Positions 17,074-25,934 of a DNA stretch of 64,000 nucleotides are shown piece after piece (the first letter of the stretch is position 1; each line of letters begins with the position of its first letter). The notes beneath the pieces were generated by a model, which was not told where the DNA came from, made no database searches, and saw only the letters and a list, made by a program, of their open reading frames with translations. Where the stretch lies: positions 62,001 to 126,000 of the forward strand of contig CAXBNJ010000004.1 of assembly GCA_963977125.1 (NCBI GenBank). The letters are read 5' to 3'. This stretch comes from UBA2705 sp963977125 (GTDB lineage: Bacteria; Pseudomonadota; Alphaproteobacteria; Micavibrionales; Micavibrionaceae). A program made the translations under genes and the position numbers.

Positions 17074-17379
17074 TTATGCGATGAAAAATTTTAGCGCCTT
17101 AACTTTCTCAACGCGTTTCATTTCAGCAACGTCAATTAACTCTGCTATTTCCTCGTCAGATTCAATGACCATGTCATAATCACCGTAACATGCATGAGCA
17201 TAATAAATTCTGCTTAAAGCTTCCCCTTGTTTTTTTGCAGCGTCACGCTCCTCAACCGTTTCATGGTAAGGGGAATACTTCACAATATCGTCAGCATTAA
17301 TCCTTAATCTACGCGGATTACCAACGCTCCCCGTATGTAAAACAACCTCAGCTCTGAATAAACATGATAATTCCGACAT
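17074..17379 (-). CDS. Small protein of unknown function, paralog B
   Basis: A 101-residue protein that pairs with paralog A downstream. The ATG at 17379 is chosen because it has a GAGGA ribosome binding site and lies just downstream of a near-consensus promoter; the longer frame to 17418 would start inside that promoter. The N-terminal half is probably beta strand (LFRAEVVLHTG, RRLRINADDI) and the C-terminal half helical (EEIAELIDVAEMKRVEKVKAL). Two cysteines occur in the middle. No known motif; function unknown. Confidence 0.7.
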   Translation of the reverse strand: MSELSCLFRAEVVLHTGSVGNPRRLRINADDIVKYSPYHETVEERDAAKKQGEALSRIYYAHACYGDYDMVIESDEEIAELIDVAEMKRVEKVKALKFFIA

Positions 17380-17408
17380 AATTGTATCCTCTAATAAATT
17401 TATCGAGA

Positions 17409-17437
17409 AAACTAGCACATCATCGCTGTTATGTCAA
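17409..17437 (-). promoter_or_regulatory. Promoter of the small-paralog pair
   Basis: On the minus strand a perfect TTGACA (17437-17432) is followed after 17 bases by TAGTTT (17414-17409). The start point would be near 17402, leaving a leader of about 23 bases that contains the GAGGA ribosome binding site. It is one of the best -35 boxes in the window. Confidence 0.5.
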
Positions 17438-17487
17438 TAGAAACCCTGTTGCAATGATTGCCTGTAAAAAATTAAAAATACCACGCC

Positions 17488-17514
17488 TTGATATTGCCAA
17501 GCACGCTCTATATT
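17488..17514 (+). promoter_or_regulatory. Possible promoter of the dsbA-smc run
   Basis: TTGATA (17488-17493) and TATATT (17509-17514) are 15 bases apart, or 16 if CTTGAT is taken. They lie in the divergent gap about 70 bases before the DsbA-like start. The spacing is slightly short, so support is limited. Confidence 0.3.
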
Positions 17515-17581
17515 GGTACATAAAGTAATATAAATTTTCAAAGACGCTTAAACGCGCTTAGCCTATATAAGGATTATACTA

Positions 17582-18388
17582 ATGAGTCTTAAATTGATTT
17601 TAGTTACCACGCTTTCTATTGCCGCTCTTTTAACTGTTGGAGTGCTTGTTGCACCAACAATAAGCAATGCTGAAAAACCAGCCATAGCAGCCGACATTAA
17701 AACGCCTGCGGTTCTTGATGAGGCTAAAGAAGCCATTGCTGAGAGCACAGACAAAGCAGAAGAAGCCGTCGTCGAGAGCGTAGATCAAATCAAAGAAACA
17801 CTCGACAATAAGCTTGAGAAGAGCACCGCAGTCGTGAAATCGCCTGATGGCTTAGAAGCATTCCCTATTATTGGCCTTGGTGACCCAGATGCGCCCGTTT
17901 ACTTAATTGAATACGCATCATTATCATGTTCACATTGCGCTGAGTTCCACAATAATATCCTGCCGCAACTCAAAGAAGACTTTATCGATAACGGCCAAGT
18001 TTACATTGAGTTTAGAGACTTCCCAACAAGCCAATCAGCTTTGACCGCAAGTAAGCTCGTTCATTGCATGGATGAAAAACGTCAATATAAATTCATGGAT
18101 TTGCTATTCCAAACCCAAGAAGCATGGGCTTTCACCGAAGATACAACACCTTTATATCAAAACGCAAAACTCGCCGGCATGTCAGCTGAAGGCATTGAAA
18201 GCTGCGTTTCTAATACAAATCTAGAAAAAACCTTACTTGAATCAATTCAAAAAGGCCGCACAACATACAGCATCGCATCAACACCAACTGTTGTTGCATT
18301 CCCAACAAAGGAAAAGCTTAAAGGCTTGCATGATTACAAGACGGTTAAAAAGCAAATTCAGCGCGCTTTAAAATCAGCCGAAGAATAG
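17582..18388 (+). CDS. DsbA family thiol:disulfide oxidoreductase
   Basis: A 268-residue secreted thioredoxin-fold protein. A signal peptide (LILVTTLSIAALLTVGVLV) leads into an acidic, Ala/Glu-rich helical linker (about residues 30-90). The DsbA-like domain then begins, with active site CSHC in ASLSCSHCAEFH, a helical insertion, and the cis-Pro loop in SIASTPTVVAF. It would oxidise or isomerise cysteines in envelope proteins. The position upstream of smc, with a DUF721 gene and mutY nearby, is a conserved alphaproteobacterial neighbourhood. Twenty-eight bases separate it from smc. No DsbB partner is in the window. Confidence 0.9.
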   Translation: MSLKLILVTTLSIAALLTVGVLVAPTISNAEKPAIAADIKTPAVLDEAKEAIAESTDKAEEAVVESVDQIKETLDNKLEKSTAVVKSPDGLEAFPIIGLGDPDAPVYLIEYASLSCSHCAEFHNNILPQLKEDFIDNGQVYIEFRDFPTSQSALTASKLVHCMDEKRQYKFMDLLFQTQEAWAFTEDTTPLYQNAKLAGMSAEGIESCVSNTNLEKTLLESIQKGRTTYSIASTPTVVAFPTKEKLKGLHDYKTVKKQIQRALKSAEE

Positions 18389-18416
18389 ACGAGCAACATA
18401 AAGCACCACATAATCT

Positions 18417-21400
18417 ATGATTAGGTTCAGCAAACTTAAATTAAATGGCTTTAAGTCATTTACTGATCGCGGAGAAATCGACATTAATGTCGGGCTCACG
18501 GGTATTGTTGGACCTAATGGATGTGGTAAGTCGAATTTGGTGGAAGCCTTGCGTTGGTGCATGGGCGAAAGCTCCGCACGTAAAATGCGTGGCTCTGGCA
18601 TGGATGACGTTATTTTCAACGGCACAGAGCGCCGGCCATCGCGTAATTTTGCCGAGGTCACCTTAACCCTCGATAACGCGATGCGCGAAGCGCCTGCAGC
18701 CTATAATCAGCATGATGAAATCGAAGTCACACGCCGCATTAATCGCGATAAGGGCTCTAACTACCGCATTAACGGCAAAGCAGCGCGCGCACGCGATGTG
18801 CAGTTACTTTTTGCTGATACGATGACCGGCTCAAACTCCCCTGCTCTGGTTTCCCAAGGCCGCGTGGCCGAAATCATTAATGCCAAACCACAAGATCGCC
18901 GCCATATATTGGAAGAATCTGCGGGCGTGGCGGGCCTATATGCCCGCCGCCATGAAGCTGAGCTTCGCCTTAAGGCCGCAGAAACCAATCTTTTACGCCT
19001 TGATGACATATCAGAAGGCATGAAAAGCCGCCTTGATGCATTAAAACGCCAAGCACGACAAGCTGAGCGCTATAAAGAGCTCAACGCCGAAATACGTAAG
19101 CTAGAGCGTCAGATTGCTTATGTTGAATGGTATCAATCCAAACGCCAACAGCAAAACGCCTTGAGCATTTACGACACGATAGAAGCGCTCGTCGCCGAAA
19201 AAATGCGTGTACTCACCGCCCTAAGCACGGAATCAAACGACGCAAAACGCGGCTTACCAAAATTACGCAACGAACATGTGAGCCTAACGGCTACTTTGCA
19301 TACACAGAATTTATCACTCTCACGCTTAGAAGACGAAGAAGCAAAGATTAGCGCGCTGCTCAAAGACAGCCACGAACAGCTTAAACGCGCACAAGATGAC
19401 TTAAATTACGAGACCAAAACACTTGATGAAAATAAAGCGGCTCTGATTAAGATCGAACAAGAAGAAAAATCGCTGCATGATCACTTGAATAATGAGCACG
19501 ATATAATTGAACCTTTGGAGCAACAAAAAGCCCAAACGTTAAGCGACGTCAAAAAACACGAGGCTTTGCATGAAGCTGAATTAGAAGCGGTTTTATCAAG
19601 CGCAACCCAACGCCAAGCCTTAGAAAACGAAGTGCATAACCTAACAGCGCGCCATCGCCGCCAATTAGATAAGCTTGCCACTTTGAAGGCCACAATAAAA
19701 GCGTTAGAGGATCAACGCCAAGCGATTAGCACCGCCGATACTGCGGAAGCGCAAATCGCCGAACTACAAAAACACATCAGCAGCTTGCAAGAACAAGCCA
19801 TTAATTATGATCGCGGCCTTGATAAGGCCATGGTCAAGAAAGATGAGATAGCCAGTCAAAGCCGCCTGTCTCAACAAAGCATATCCGCCCTTAAAGCTGA
19901 GCAAAACACTCTACTGAGCTTTTTAAGTGCGGTAGACGATGAAACGATACTTGATGATGTCAGCCCCGATAAAGGCTTTGAAACAGCCCTATCGCGCGCC
20001 TTGGGCGACACATTACTGGCATCAACCAACCCTGCTATGAACAATGTTTGGACAAAGGGCGAGCAAGCACATGTGGTGCCAAGTTTTCCTAGCGGCGTTA
20101 AACCCTTAAAAGACTTTGTTAAAGCACCAGATGAACTAAACCTAGCGCTATCTTTTATTGGCCTGATCGAAAATTGCGAAGAAGGCAGCGCTCTTTGGGG
20201 CAAGCTCAGCCCCGGTCAAAGCCTTGTGAGTAACAAAGGCAGCTTGTGGCGTTGGGATGGTTTTCATGTCAAAGCTGATGCGGCTGATAACCTCGCGGCA
20301 CATTTACAGCATAAAAACCGCTTAAAAGATATCGATGCCGAGTTAGTAAAACTCAACAAAACCCTGCAAAAAAGTGATGCGGCCGCAGCCACTCAGGGCG
20401 ATCTTATTAGTCAATTCAAGCAAGACAAGACTGATAACGCACAAACACTAAACCAAGCCCAAAAAACATTGCGTCAGGCAGAAATTTCTTGCGAAGAAAT
20501 CAAGCACAAGGCTGAAACCATTACCGCCCAAATTACACTCAATGCAAAAAACGCGGATGATGCAGAGCAAGAGCTTACCCAATTACAAACCAGCCTTGAT
20601 GAAAAAACAGCTCTTTTCGCGCAGCTTGACGGTGATAAAATTCAACAGCGTGAGGCAAAATTGCTTGAGGTTAAAGCCGCGCTTGCCACCGCACGCGACA
20701 ACTATCAAGAAGCTGCCCTGCTCCTTGATAAGCAGCGCCAAGAACAAAACCGCCGTAAAGCCCGTATGCACGCCATCGCCGATGAGCGCAACGCCCTGAA
20801 AAACCGCACTATACGCGGCGCAGAGCAACTTAAAAAACTGGCCAGCTTGGTTACAGGTCTAGAAGAGCGCATAGAGACAAACAAAGACAGACCCGTCAAA
20901 ATAAACGAAGAAAAACAGAAGCTCCTCACCACGATGAGCACAATCGAGGAAGAATGCACCAAAGCATCTATGCGCCTTAGTAAAGTCGAAATTGAGGTCG
21001 GCGAGGCAGAAAAGAAACTCAAAGCTGCCGAATCAGACCTTGCAACCGCCCGTGAAGATCGCGCCGCCGCGACAGCCAATGTCGCCAATGCAGAAGATCA
21101 ATTAAAAACCTTAAACGCGGCCATTCACAATAACTATAAATGTGCCCCGACCGAGCTTCTTAACAAAGCGGATTACGCCCTCAACCTCGATGATTCGGGG
21201 CAAGATATAGCGCTGAGCTTTAAACAATTACGCGCTGAAAAAGACAGCGCCGTTATTAAACGCGAGAAAATTGGCCCCGTTAACCTGCAAGCCGCTGATG
21301 AGCTTGAAGAAATTAACAGCACTTTAGGCACTATACTTAAAGAGCGTGAAGACCTTATTTTAGCCATTGAAGAGCTTCGCAAAGCCATCAACACCCTTAA

Positions 21401-21899
21401 TGGTGAAGCGCGCGTAAGGCTTATTGCCACCTTTAACGAGGTTAACGATCACTTTAAGTCCCTATTTGAACGTCTATATCGTGGCGGCAGCGCTTATTTA
21501 AAGCTTGTTGATTCGGAAGATGCTCTTGATGCTGGCGTTGAGATTTTTGCACAACCACCAGGGAAAAGCCTGCAATCCCTCTCTTTAATGTCGGGCGGCG
21601 AACAAACTCTGGCCTCTATTGCTTTAATTTTCGCAATGTTTTTAACCAACCCATCGCCCATATGCGTGTTGGACGAAGTTGACGCCCCGCTTGATGATGC
21701 TAATGTTGATCGCGTCTGCGATTTACTTGAAGAAATTGCCGCTTACGGCCATACACGCTTTTTGGTTATTACCCATCACCGCCTAACCATGGCTCGGATG
21801 GATCGTTTATTCGGGGTCACAATGGCCGAGCAAGGTATATCCCAGCTTGTTTCTGTTGACCTACAACAAGAATTGGATTTCCTAGATGATGCCGCCTAA
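18417..21899 (+). CDS. smc: Chromosome segregation ATPase SMC
   Basis: A 1160-residue structural-maintenance-of-chromosomes protein. The N-terminal head carries Walker A (GPNGCGKSN) and the C-terminal head the ABC signature (SLMSGGEQTLASIAL) and Walker B (PICVLDEVDAPLDDANV). Between them run two long coiled coils rich in Glu, Lys, Ala and Gln around a hinge near residues 500-620. The hinge is somewhat divergent (ETALSRALGDTLLAS...), as in other alphaproteobacteria. Smc loads at origins with ScpA/ScpB (not in the window) and organises chromosome arms. Its 3' end overlaps atpI by 14 bases. Confidence 0.97.
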   Translation: MIRFSKLKLNGFKSFTDRGEIDINVGLTGIVGPNGCGKSNLVEALRWCMGESSARKMRGSGMDDVIFNGTERRPSRNFAEVTLTLDNAMREAPAAYNQHDEIEVTRRINRDKGSNYRINGKAARARDVQLLFADTMTGSNSPALVSQGRVAEIINAKPQDRRHILEESAGVAGLYARRHEAELRLKAAETNLLRLDDISEGMKSRLDALKRQARQAERYKELNAEIRKLERQIAYVEWYQSKRQQQNALSIYDTIEALVAEKMRVLTALSTESNDAKRGLPKLRNEHVSLTATLHTQNLSLSRLEDEEAKISALLKDSHEQLKRAQDDLNYETKTLDENKAALIKIEQEEKSLHDHLNNEHDIIEPLEQQKAQTLSDVKKHEALHEAELEAVLSSATQRQALENEVHNLTARHRRQLDKLATLKATIKALEDQRQAISTADTAEAQIAELQKHISSLQEQAINYDRGLDKAMVKKDEIASQSRLSQQSISALKAEQNTLLSFLSAVDDETILDDVSPDKGFETALSRALGDTLLASTNPAMNNVWTKGEQAHVVPSFPSGVKPLKDFVKAPDELNLALSFIGLIENCEEGSALWGKLSPGQSLVSNKGSLWRWDGFHVKADAADNLAAHLQHKNRLKDIDAELVKLNKTLQKSDAAAATQGDLISQFKQDKTDNAQTLNQAQKTLRQAEISCEEIKHKAETITAQITLNAKNADDAEQELTQLQTSLDEKTALFAQLDGDKIQQREAKLLEVKAALATARDNYQEAALLLDKQRQEQNRRKARMHAIADERNALKNRTIRGAEQLKKLASLVTGLEERIETNKDRPVKINEEKQKLLTTMSTIEEECTKASMRLSKVEIEVGEAEKKLKAAESDLATAREDRAAATANVANAEDQLKTLNAAIHNNYKCAPTELLNKADYALNLDDSGQDIALSFKQLRAEKDSAVIKREKIGPVNLQAADELEEINSTLGTILKEREDLILAIEELRKAINTLNGEARVRLIATFNEVNDHFKSLFERLYRGGSAYLKLVDSEDALDAGVEIFAQPPGKSLQSLSLMSGGEQTLASIALIFAMFLTNPSPICVLDEVDAPLDDANVDRVCDLLEEIAAYGHTRFLVITHHRLTMARMDRLFGVTMAEQGISQLVSVDLQQELDFLDDAA

Positions 21900-22200
21900 T
21901 GACAGCAATAACGACCGCAATGAAGATAAAAACGTTATTAAAGATGATACACATGACCTTGATGGCCGCATCGATAAGATGAAGGCCAAGCACGGTATGC
22001 TTGAGGATAAGGATAAAAAAGCCAAGGCCACTAATGAAGGCGTAAAAGCTGGCGTTGAGCTATTGAGCCCTATCGTTGTGTGCTTTTTCATAGGCATGTC
22101 ACTAGATAACTGGCTTGAGACATCACCGATATTTATGATGCTCTTCTTCGTTCTGGGGGTAATTACGGGCTTCTGGAATATTTATAAATTAACAAAATAG
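21886..22200 (+). CDS. atpI: ATP synthase accessory protein AtpI/AtpZ
   Basis: A 104-residue protein with a charged N-terminal half (Asp/Lys/Asn-rich, helical) and two hydrophobic segments at the C terminus (LLSPIVVCFFIGMSL and IFMMLFFVLGVITGFW), the AtpI/AtpZ layout. Members assist c-ring assembly or Mg2+ uptake for the ATP synthase. It overlaps the smc 3' end by 14 bases and is 120 bases upstream of atpB, so it opens the F0 cluster. The first of two adjacent Met codons is taken as the start. Confidence 0.88.
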   Translation: MMPPNDSNNDRNEDKNVIKDDTHDLDGRIDKMKAKHGMLEDKDKKAKATNEGVKAGVELLSPIVVCFFIGMSLDNWLETSPIFMMLFFVLGVITGFWNIYKLTK

Positions 22201-22320
22201 ACTTTTCTAAACTTCGGCCTTGCAAACCATGTCAAAAAACGGTAATTAAGCGCTGCATAGTCTTTTTGTGTGACCCTATTTAAGGGTTTTGAATTAACTA
22301 AATAATGTATAGAGGTATCC

Positions 22321-23067
22321 GTGGCTAACCCTACGCATCAGTTTGAAATAAAACCGCTTGTTGATCTCCAGTTTTCTGGTGTTGACTTGTCTTTCACCAA
22401 TTCATCTTTATGGATGGTGGCTTCAGTCGTGCTCTCTGTATTGTTTTTTACAGTCGCATCAAGACGCAAAGCAATGGTCCCTACGCGCTTACAGGCGATG
22501 TCAGAAATGACTTACGCCTTTATCGCCAATATGGTCCGTGAAAATATTGGTACACATGGTCGCCAATATTTCCCGCTTATCTTTACAATATTCATGATCG
22601 TGTTTTTGGGTAATGCTTTAGGCATGATCCCTTATGCCTTTACCTACACATCACATATTGCTGTCACTGGCGCATTAGCGCTGATGGTCTTCATTATGGT
22701 TGTGTGCATTGGCATATTTAAACACGGCATGCATTTCTTTAGCCTGTTTTTACCACCTGGCGTGCCTTTATGGTTGCTGCCGCTGGTTATACCTATAGAA
22801 GTATTATCATTCGCCATTCGTCCAGTAACGCTTTCTGTGCGTCTATTCGCGAATATGATCGCTGGTCACATCCTCCTTAAAGTTATTGCAGGATTCAGTG
22901 TTAGCATGATTAGCATGGGACTTGCGGGCTATGCCCTTGGTATCCTACCAATGCTTTTCAATGTTATATTAATCGGTTTTGAGTTTCTAATCGCCTTTTT
23001 GCAAGCTTATGTGTTCGCTATTCTGAGCTGTATCTACTTAAAAGATACCGTTGAGCTAGAACACTAA
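22321..23067 (+). CDS. atpB: F0 ATP synthase subunit a
   Basis: A 248-residue inner-membrane proton channel subunit. The N-terminal MANPTHQFEIKPLVDLQF is typical of alphaproteobacterial subunit a. The essential Arg lies in RPVTLSVRLFANMIAGH, followed by the last helices (FLIAFLQAYVFAILSCIYL). Translation starts at GTG 22321 behind AGAGG. It is one of few non-ATG starts here. The F0 genes are separate from F1, as usual in alphaproteobacteria. Confidence 0.97.
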   Translation: MANPTHQFEIKPLVDLQFSGVDLSFTNSSLWMVASVVLSVLFFTVASRRKAMVPTRLQAMSEMTYAFIANMVRENIGTHGRQYFPLIFTIFMIVFLGNALGMIPYAFTYTSHIAVTGALALMVFIMVVCIGIFKHGMHFFSLFLPPGVPLWLLPLVIPIEVLSFAIRPVTLSVRLFANMIAGHILLKVIAGFSVSMISMGLAGYALGILPMLFNVILIGFEFLIAFLQAYVFAILSCIYLKDTVELEH

Positions 23068-23149
23068 GATACAAGCATAAGCGTTTGGAATACTTGAATA
23101 ACAATCAATCAAACTCAATTTAGTAAACTAAAAAATAAGGAATATTAAA

Positions 23150-23377
23150 ATGGAACTAGAAGCTGTAAAATTACTCGCTGGCGCAATCGCTCTCCTACCA
23201 CTAATCGGTGTTGGCATTGGTCTTGGTACAATTTTCGCATCTTACAACGAAGCTGTTGGCCGTAACCCAAGCTGTGCAGAAATTCTTGATAAGAAATTCT
23301 TCCTAACATTTGCTCTTACTGAAGCGCTTGCTATTTTCGCACTTCTAATCGCATTTTACCTTGTATTCGCAGCTTAA
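23150..23377 (+). CDS. atpE: F0 ATP synthase subunit c
   Basis: A 75-residue hairpin that forms the rotor ring. Helix 1 is glycine-rich (LIGVGIGLGTIF), the polar loop is NEAVGRNPS, and helix 2 holds the ion-binding Glu in LTEALAIFALLIAFYL. The residues around it look proton-type rather than sodium-type; that is inference. Codon use is biased toward forms typical of highly expressed genes, and the gene has an AAGGAAT ribosome binding site, in keeping with the high c-subunit copy number. Confidence 0.97.
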   Translation: MELEAVKLLAGAIALLPLIGVGIGLGTIFASYNEAVGRNPSCAEILDKKFFLTFALTEALAIFALLIAFYLVFAA

Positions 23378-23423
23378 TTTTAAGCCGCTATATATATAAA
23401 CGTCGAAAACGACATCTAATTGA

Positions 23424-24314
23424 ATGAATGTGGACTTTAATAAAGTGATGAACATGAAAAATATTACTTCAGTTTTAACCGGCCTGATCCTGTGTTTCAC
23501 AGCGTCTGTGGCGAACGCGACTATTCAACAAGACAGTCTTTTTGACTATAAATCATTTACAGTAGCAGAGCTTGATACAAGCTCTGCTGCTAAATCTCGC
23601 ACGCAGAGCCAGTTCTCTGACGTAAATACAATGATCGAACCATCCGCTGGTGATGTTAAATCACATGGCGAGACAATGAATAAACTACATGATGTCGCGA
23701 TTGAAGCGGTTGAGTCTATTAAGACAATAGAGCCTGCCTCTGGTGACATACATGGCGATGACCACTACACACCAATGGCTGACCATGTAATTGATGGCCA
23801 TGATAGCCATGCAGGATCTGCGGGCCTACCACAATTTAACCCGAAATGGTTTCCTTCTCAGGTTTTCTGGCTCGCTGTATCATTCTTAATTATGTATGTG
23901 TTTTTCACCAAGAGCGCCCTACCAAATGTGGCCGCTAGCCTTGATACGCGTGAAACACGCATCCGTACAGATATTGAAACAGCTGAAAAGCTCAACGATA
24001 ACGCTGAAGCTGTAAAAAGCGAATATGAGCAATTGCTACAAAACGCTAAAGACACTTCTTCGCAAATCATTGCAGATACACAAACCGAGCTTAAGTCAAA
24101 AGCTGACGAAGCGGTTAACGCCTTCCGCAGTAACCAAGATGTTGTTGTTGCCGATTTAGAAAAAACGATAAGCCAAGCCAAAAGCAAAGCTTTAGCTGAC
24201 ATGCACGCCGTTGCCGCAGATGCCGCACGCCAAGCCGCAGCTAAAATCATTGACGTTGATGCTGACCTCAGCAAAGTAAAGTCAGTTATAGAAAAACTCG
24301 ATAAAGCCGCTTAA
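23424..24314 (+). CDS. atpG: F0 ATP synthase subunit b' with a long N-terminal periplasmic extension
   Basis: A b' stator subunit, 296 residues from the first ATG, against about 160-200 in most relatives. The C-terminal part is standard: FPSQVFWLAVSFLIMYVFF is the single membrane helix, followed by LDTRETRIRTDIETAEKLN and a long coiled coil ending AARQAAAKIID. The N-terminal part is unusual: from Met11 it reads as a Sec signal peptide (hydrophobic ITSVLTGLILCF, likely cleavage after Ala30-Asn-Ala32), then about 100 acidic, Ser- and His-rich residues (five His within DIHGDDHYTPMADHVIDGHDS and just after). Met9 or Met11 are alternative starts. The extension should face the periplasm. Pairs with atpF downstream. 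Confidence 0.9.
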   Translation: MNVDFNKVMNMKNITSVLTGLILCFTASVANATIQQDSLFDYKSFTVAELDTSSAAKSRTQSQFSDVNTMIEPSAGDVKSHGETMNKLHDVAIEAVESIKTIEPASGDIHGDDHYTPMADHVIDGHDSHAGSAGLPQFNPKWFPSQVFWLAVSFLIMYVFFTKSALPNVAASLDTRETRIRTDIETAEKLNDNAEAVKSEYEQLLQNAKDTSSQIIADTQTELKSKADEAVNAFRSNQDVVVADLEKTISQAKSKALADMHAVAADAARQAAAKIIDVDADLSKVKSVIEKLDKAA

Positions 24315-24401
24315 TAAAAACGCTCAATAACATATAGCTTATTTGTTACAATTTTTACTGGCCATGACCAGATATTACCAGATTTTATAAGGACGAAAAC
24401 G

Positions 24402-24896
24402 ATGTCAGAATTTTTTGCAGACTCACAAAATTGGGTTCTTCTCTCATTTATTATATTTGTATTTTTGGCCTATAAACTTGGTCGTTCTTCAGTGCTCTCT
24501 GCAATTGACGGCCATATTGACAATGCACGTAAAGACGTTGAAGACGCTGAAAAATTACGCGTTGAAGCGCAAGAGCTGCTTTCTGATTACCAACGCATGA
24601 AAAGCGAAGCGACAACAGAAGCAGAAACAATTGTTAAAGTCGCCTCTGAGCACGCTGAGAAAATCAAAGACAATGCTGTTAAAGCATTGGACACTGAACT
24701 TGCTCGCCGTGAAGAGCAATTAAAAGAGCGCCTATCAAATATGGAAGCGCAAGCTTTTGTAGAAATGCGCCATTACGCAGCTGACCTTGCGGTTAAAGCA
24801 ACACGCGAAATCATCATTGAAAACATCGACAGCAAAAAAGCAAAATCACTTAATGATAAAGCTATTACTGAAGTCACGAAAGATTTCGCAGCTTAA
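24402..24896 (+). CDS. atpF: F0 ATP synthase subunit b
   Basis: A 164-residue peripheral-stalk subunit. A single N-terminal hydrophobic segment (WVLLSFIIFVFLAYKLG) is followed by a long charged coiled coil (NARKDVEDAEKLRVEAQELL onward). It dimerises with b' to hold the F1 head against the a-subunit. Normal length, with no extension like that of its partner b'. It closes the F0 cluster; no F1 gene (atpHAGDC) follows, and mazG comes next. Confidence 0.95.
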   Translation: MSEFFADSQNWVLLSFIIFVFLAYKLGRSSVLSAIDGHIDNARKDVEDAEKLRVEAQELLSDYQRMKSEATTEAETIVKVASEHAEKIKDNAVKALDTELARREEQLKERLSNMEAQAFVEMRHYAADLAVKATREIIIENIDSKKAKSLNDKAITEVTKDFAA

Positions 24897-24941
24897 GTTT
24901 AAGTAAGATGCATCGACTCGCTGCGGCTATACGTAGTTAAA

Positions 24942-25842
24942 TGGTGTGGATATAAAAGGGCTTAATCATCATGGGTAAAGACCTGGATACAAATCAAACA
25001 CCGATTAACCTGCTTCTCGACATCATGAATAAACTGCGCGACCCTGATGGCGGCTGCCCTTGGGATTTAGAACAAGACTTTGCCAGCATCGCCCCCTATA
25101 CAATCGAAGAAGCCTATGAAGTCGCCGACGCAATTGATCGCGGCGATACGAATGACATCAAAGAAGAGCTTGGCGATTTACTGCTCCAGGTGGTTTTTCA
25201 CGCGCAAATGGCCAAAGAAGATAATTTGTTCACCTTTGATGATGTCGCCCAATCCATCAGTGATAAAATGATTTTCCGCCACCCTCATGTATTTGCTGAT
25301 GCGGGCGCTGACGATGCCGCTGACGTCCTTGTTAAATGGGAACAGCGCAAGGATGAGGAAAAAGCTTTAAAAGCAGTTGCCAGCGGCCAGCCCGCCCCCA
25401 CAGACAAGATCCCTAGCGTCCTTGATGATATCCCCGCTAATATGCCTGCTTTAATGCGTGCCCATAAAATCCAAAAGAAAGCCGTCAAACAAGGCTTTGA
25501 ATGGGATAGCGTCTTTGATGTCTTTGATAAAGTCGATGAAGAAGTGGCTGAGCTACGCGAGGCCATCGAAGAAAATGATAAAGACCATATCCTAGAGGAA
25601 TATGGCGACGTGCTATTCACCGTGCTTAATATCGGCCGTAAACTTGGTATAGACAGCGAACACGCTTTGCGCAAAACCAATCAAAAATTCGAAAAACGCT
25701 TCCGTGGCATGGAGGCTGATTGTCACAAAGATGGCAAAGACTTAAAAACCATGAGCTCGCCCGAGCGTGAAGCGCTATGGCAAGAACAAAAACAGCATGA
25801 CTGATGCCAAGCAAAGCGAGTAGCTGGCTTTTATCCACACCA
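24942..25842. repeat. Short inverted repeats flanking mazG
   Basis: TGGTGTGGATATAAAAG at 24942-24958 recurs in inverted orientation at 25828-25842 (TGGTGTGGATAAAAG on the minus strand), with 11 identical bases and a two-base difference. The arms lie just outside the mazG frame on both sides. Significance is unclear. Confidence 0.35.
24971..25804 (+). CDS. mazG: Nucleoside triphosphate pyrophosphohydrolase MazG
   Basis: A 277-residue all-alpha NTP pyrophosphatase that hydrolyses (d)NTPs to monophosphates and pyrophosphate, including non-canonical ones. Two MazG units are visible: N-terminal LRDPDGGCPWDLEQDFASIAPYTIEEAYE and KEELGDLLLQVVFHA, then the second EVAELREAIEE and EEYGDVLFTVLNIGR, each with the EExxE/ExxD Mg2+ ligands. 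E. coli-type length. It lies 75 bases after atpF on the same strand. Confidence 0.94.
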   Translation: MGKDLDTNQTPINLLLDIMNKLRDPDGGCPWDLEQDFASIAPYTIEEAYEVADAIDRGDTNDIKEELGDLLLQVVFHAQMAKEDNLFTFDDVAQSISDKMIFRHPHVFADAGADDAADVLVKWEQRKDEEKALKAVASGQPAPTDKIPSVLDDIPANMPALMRAHKIQKKAVKQGFEWDSVFDVFDKVDEEVAELREAIEENDKDHILEEYGDVLFTVLNIGRKLGIDSEHALRKTNQKFEKRFRGMEADCHKDGKDLKTMSSPEREALWQEQKQHD

Positions 25843-25934
25843 CACCCTTGAATAGTTACAAAATCCATAGGCCTAAGCGGCTTCCTATTGTAAAATCCTC
25901 ACAAATAAACCCATCGACAAGAGGATATTTACCC

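Noticed and set aside
22272..22292. Weak ACCC-AGGGT hairpin before atpB as a terminator
   Set aside because: The stem is four to five base pairs with a short T run; too weak to call.
25848..25934. Longer aldolase start at TTG 25848
   Set aside because: The added 29 residues are not aldolase-like, and GAGGA sits at proper distance from the ATG at 25935.
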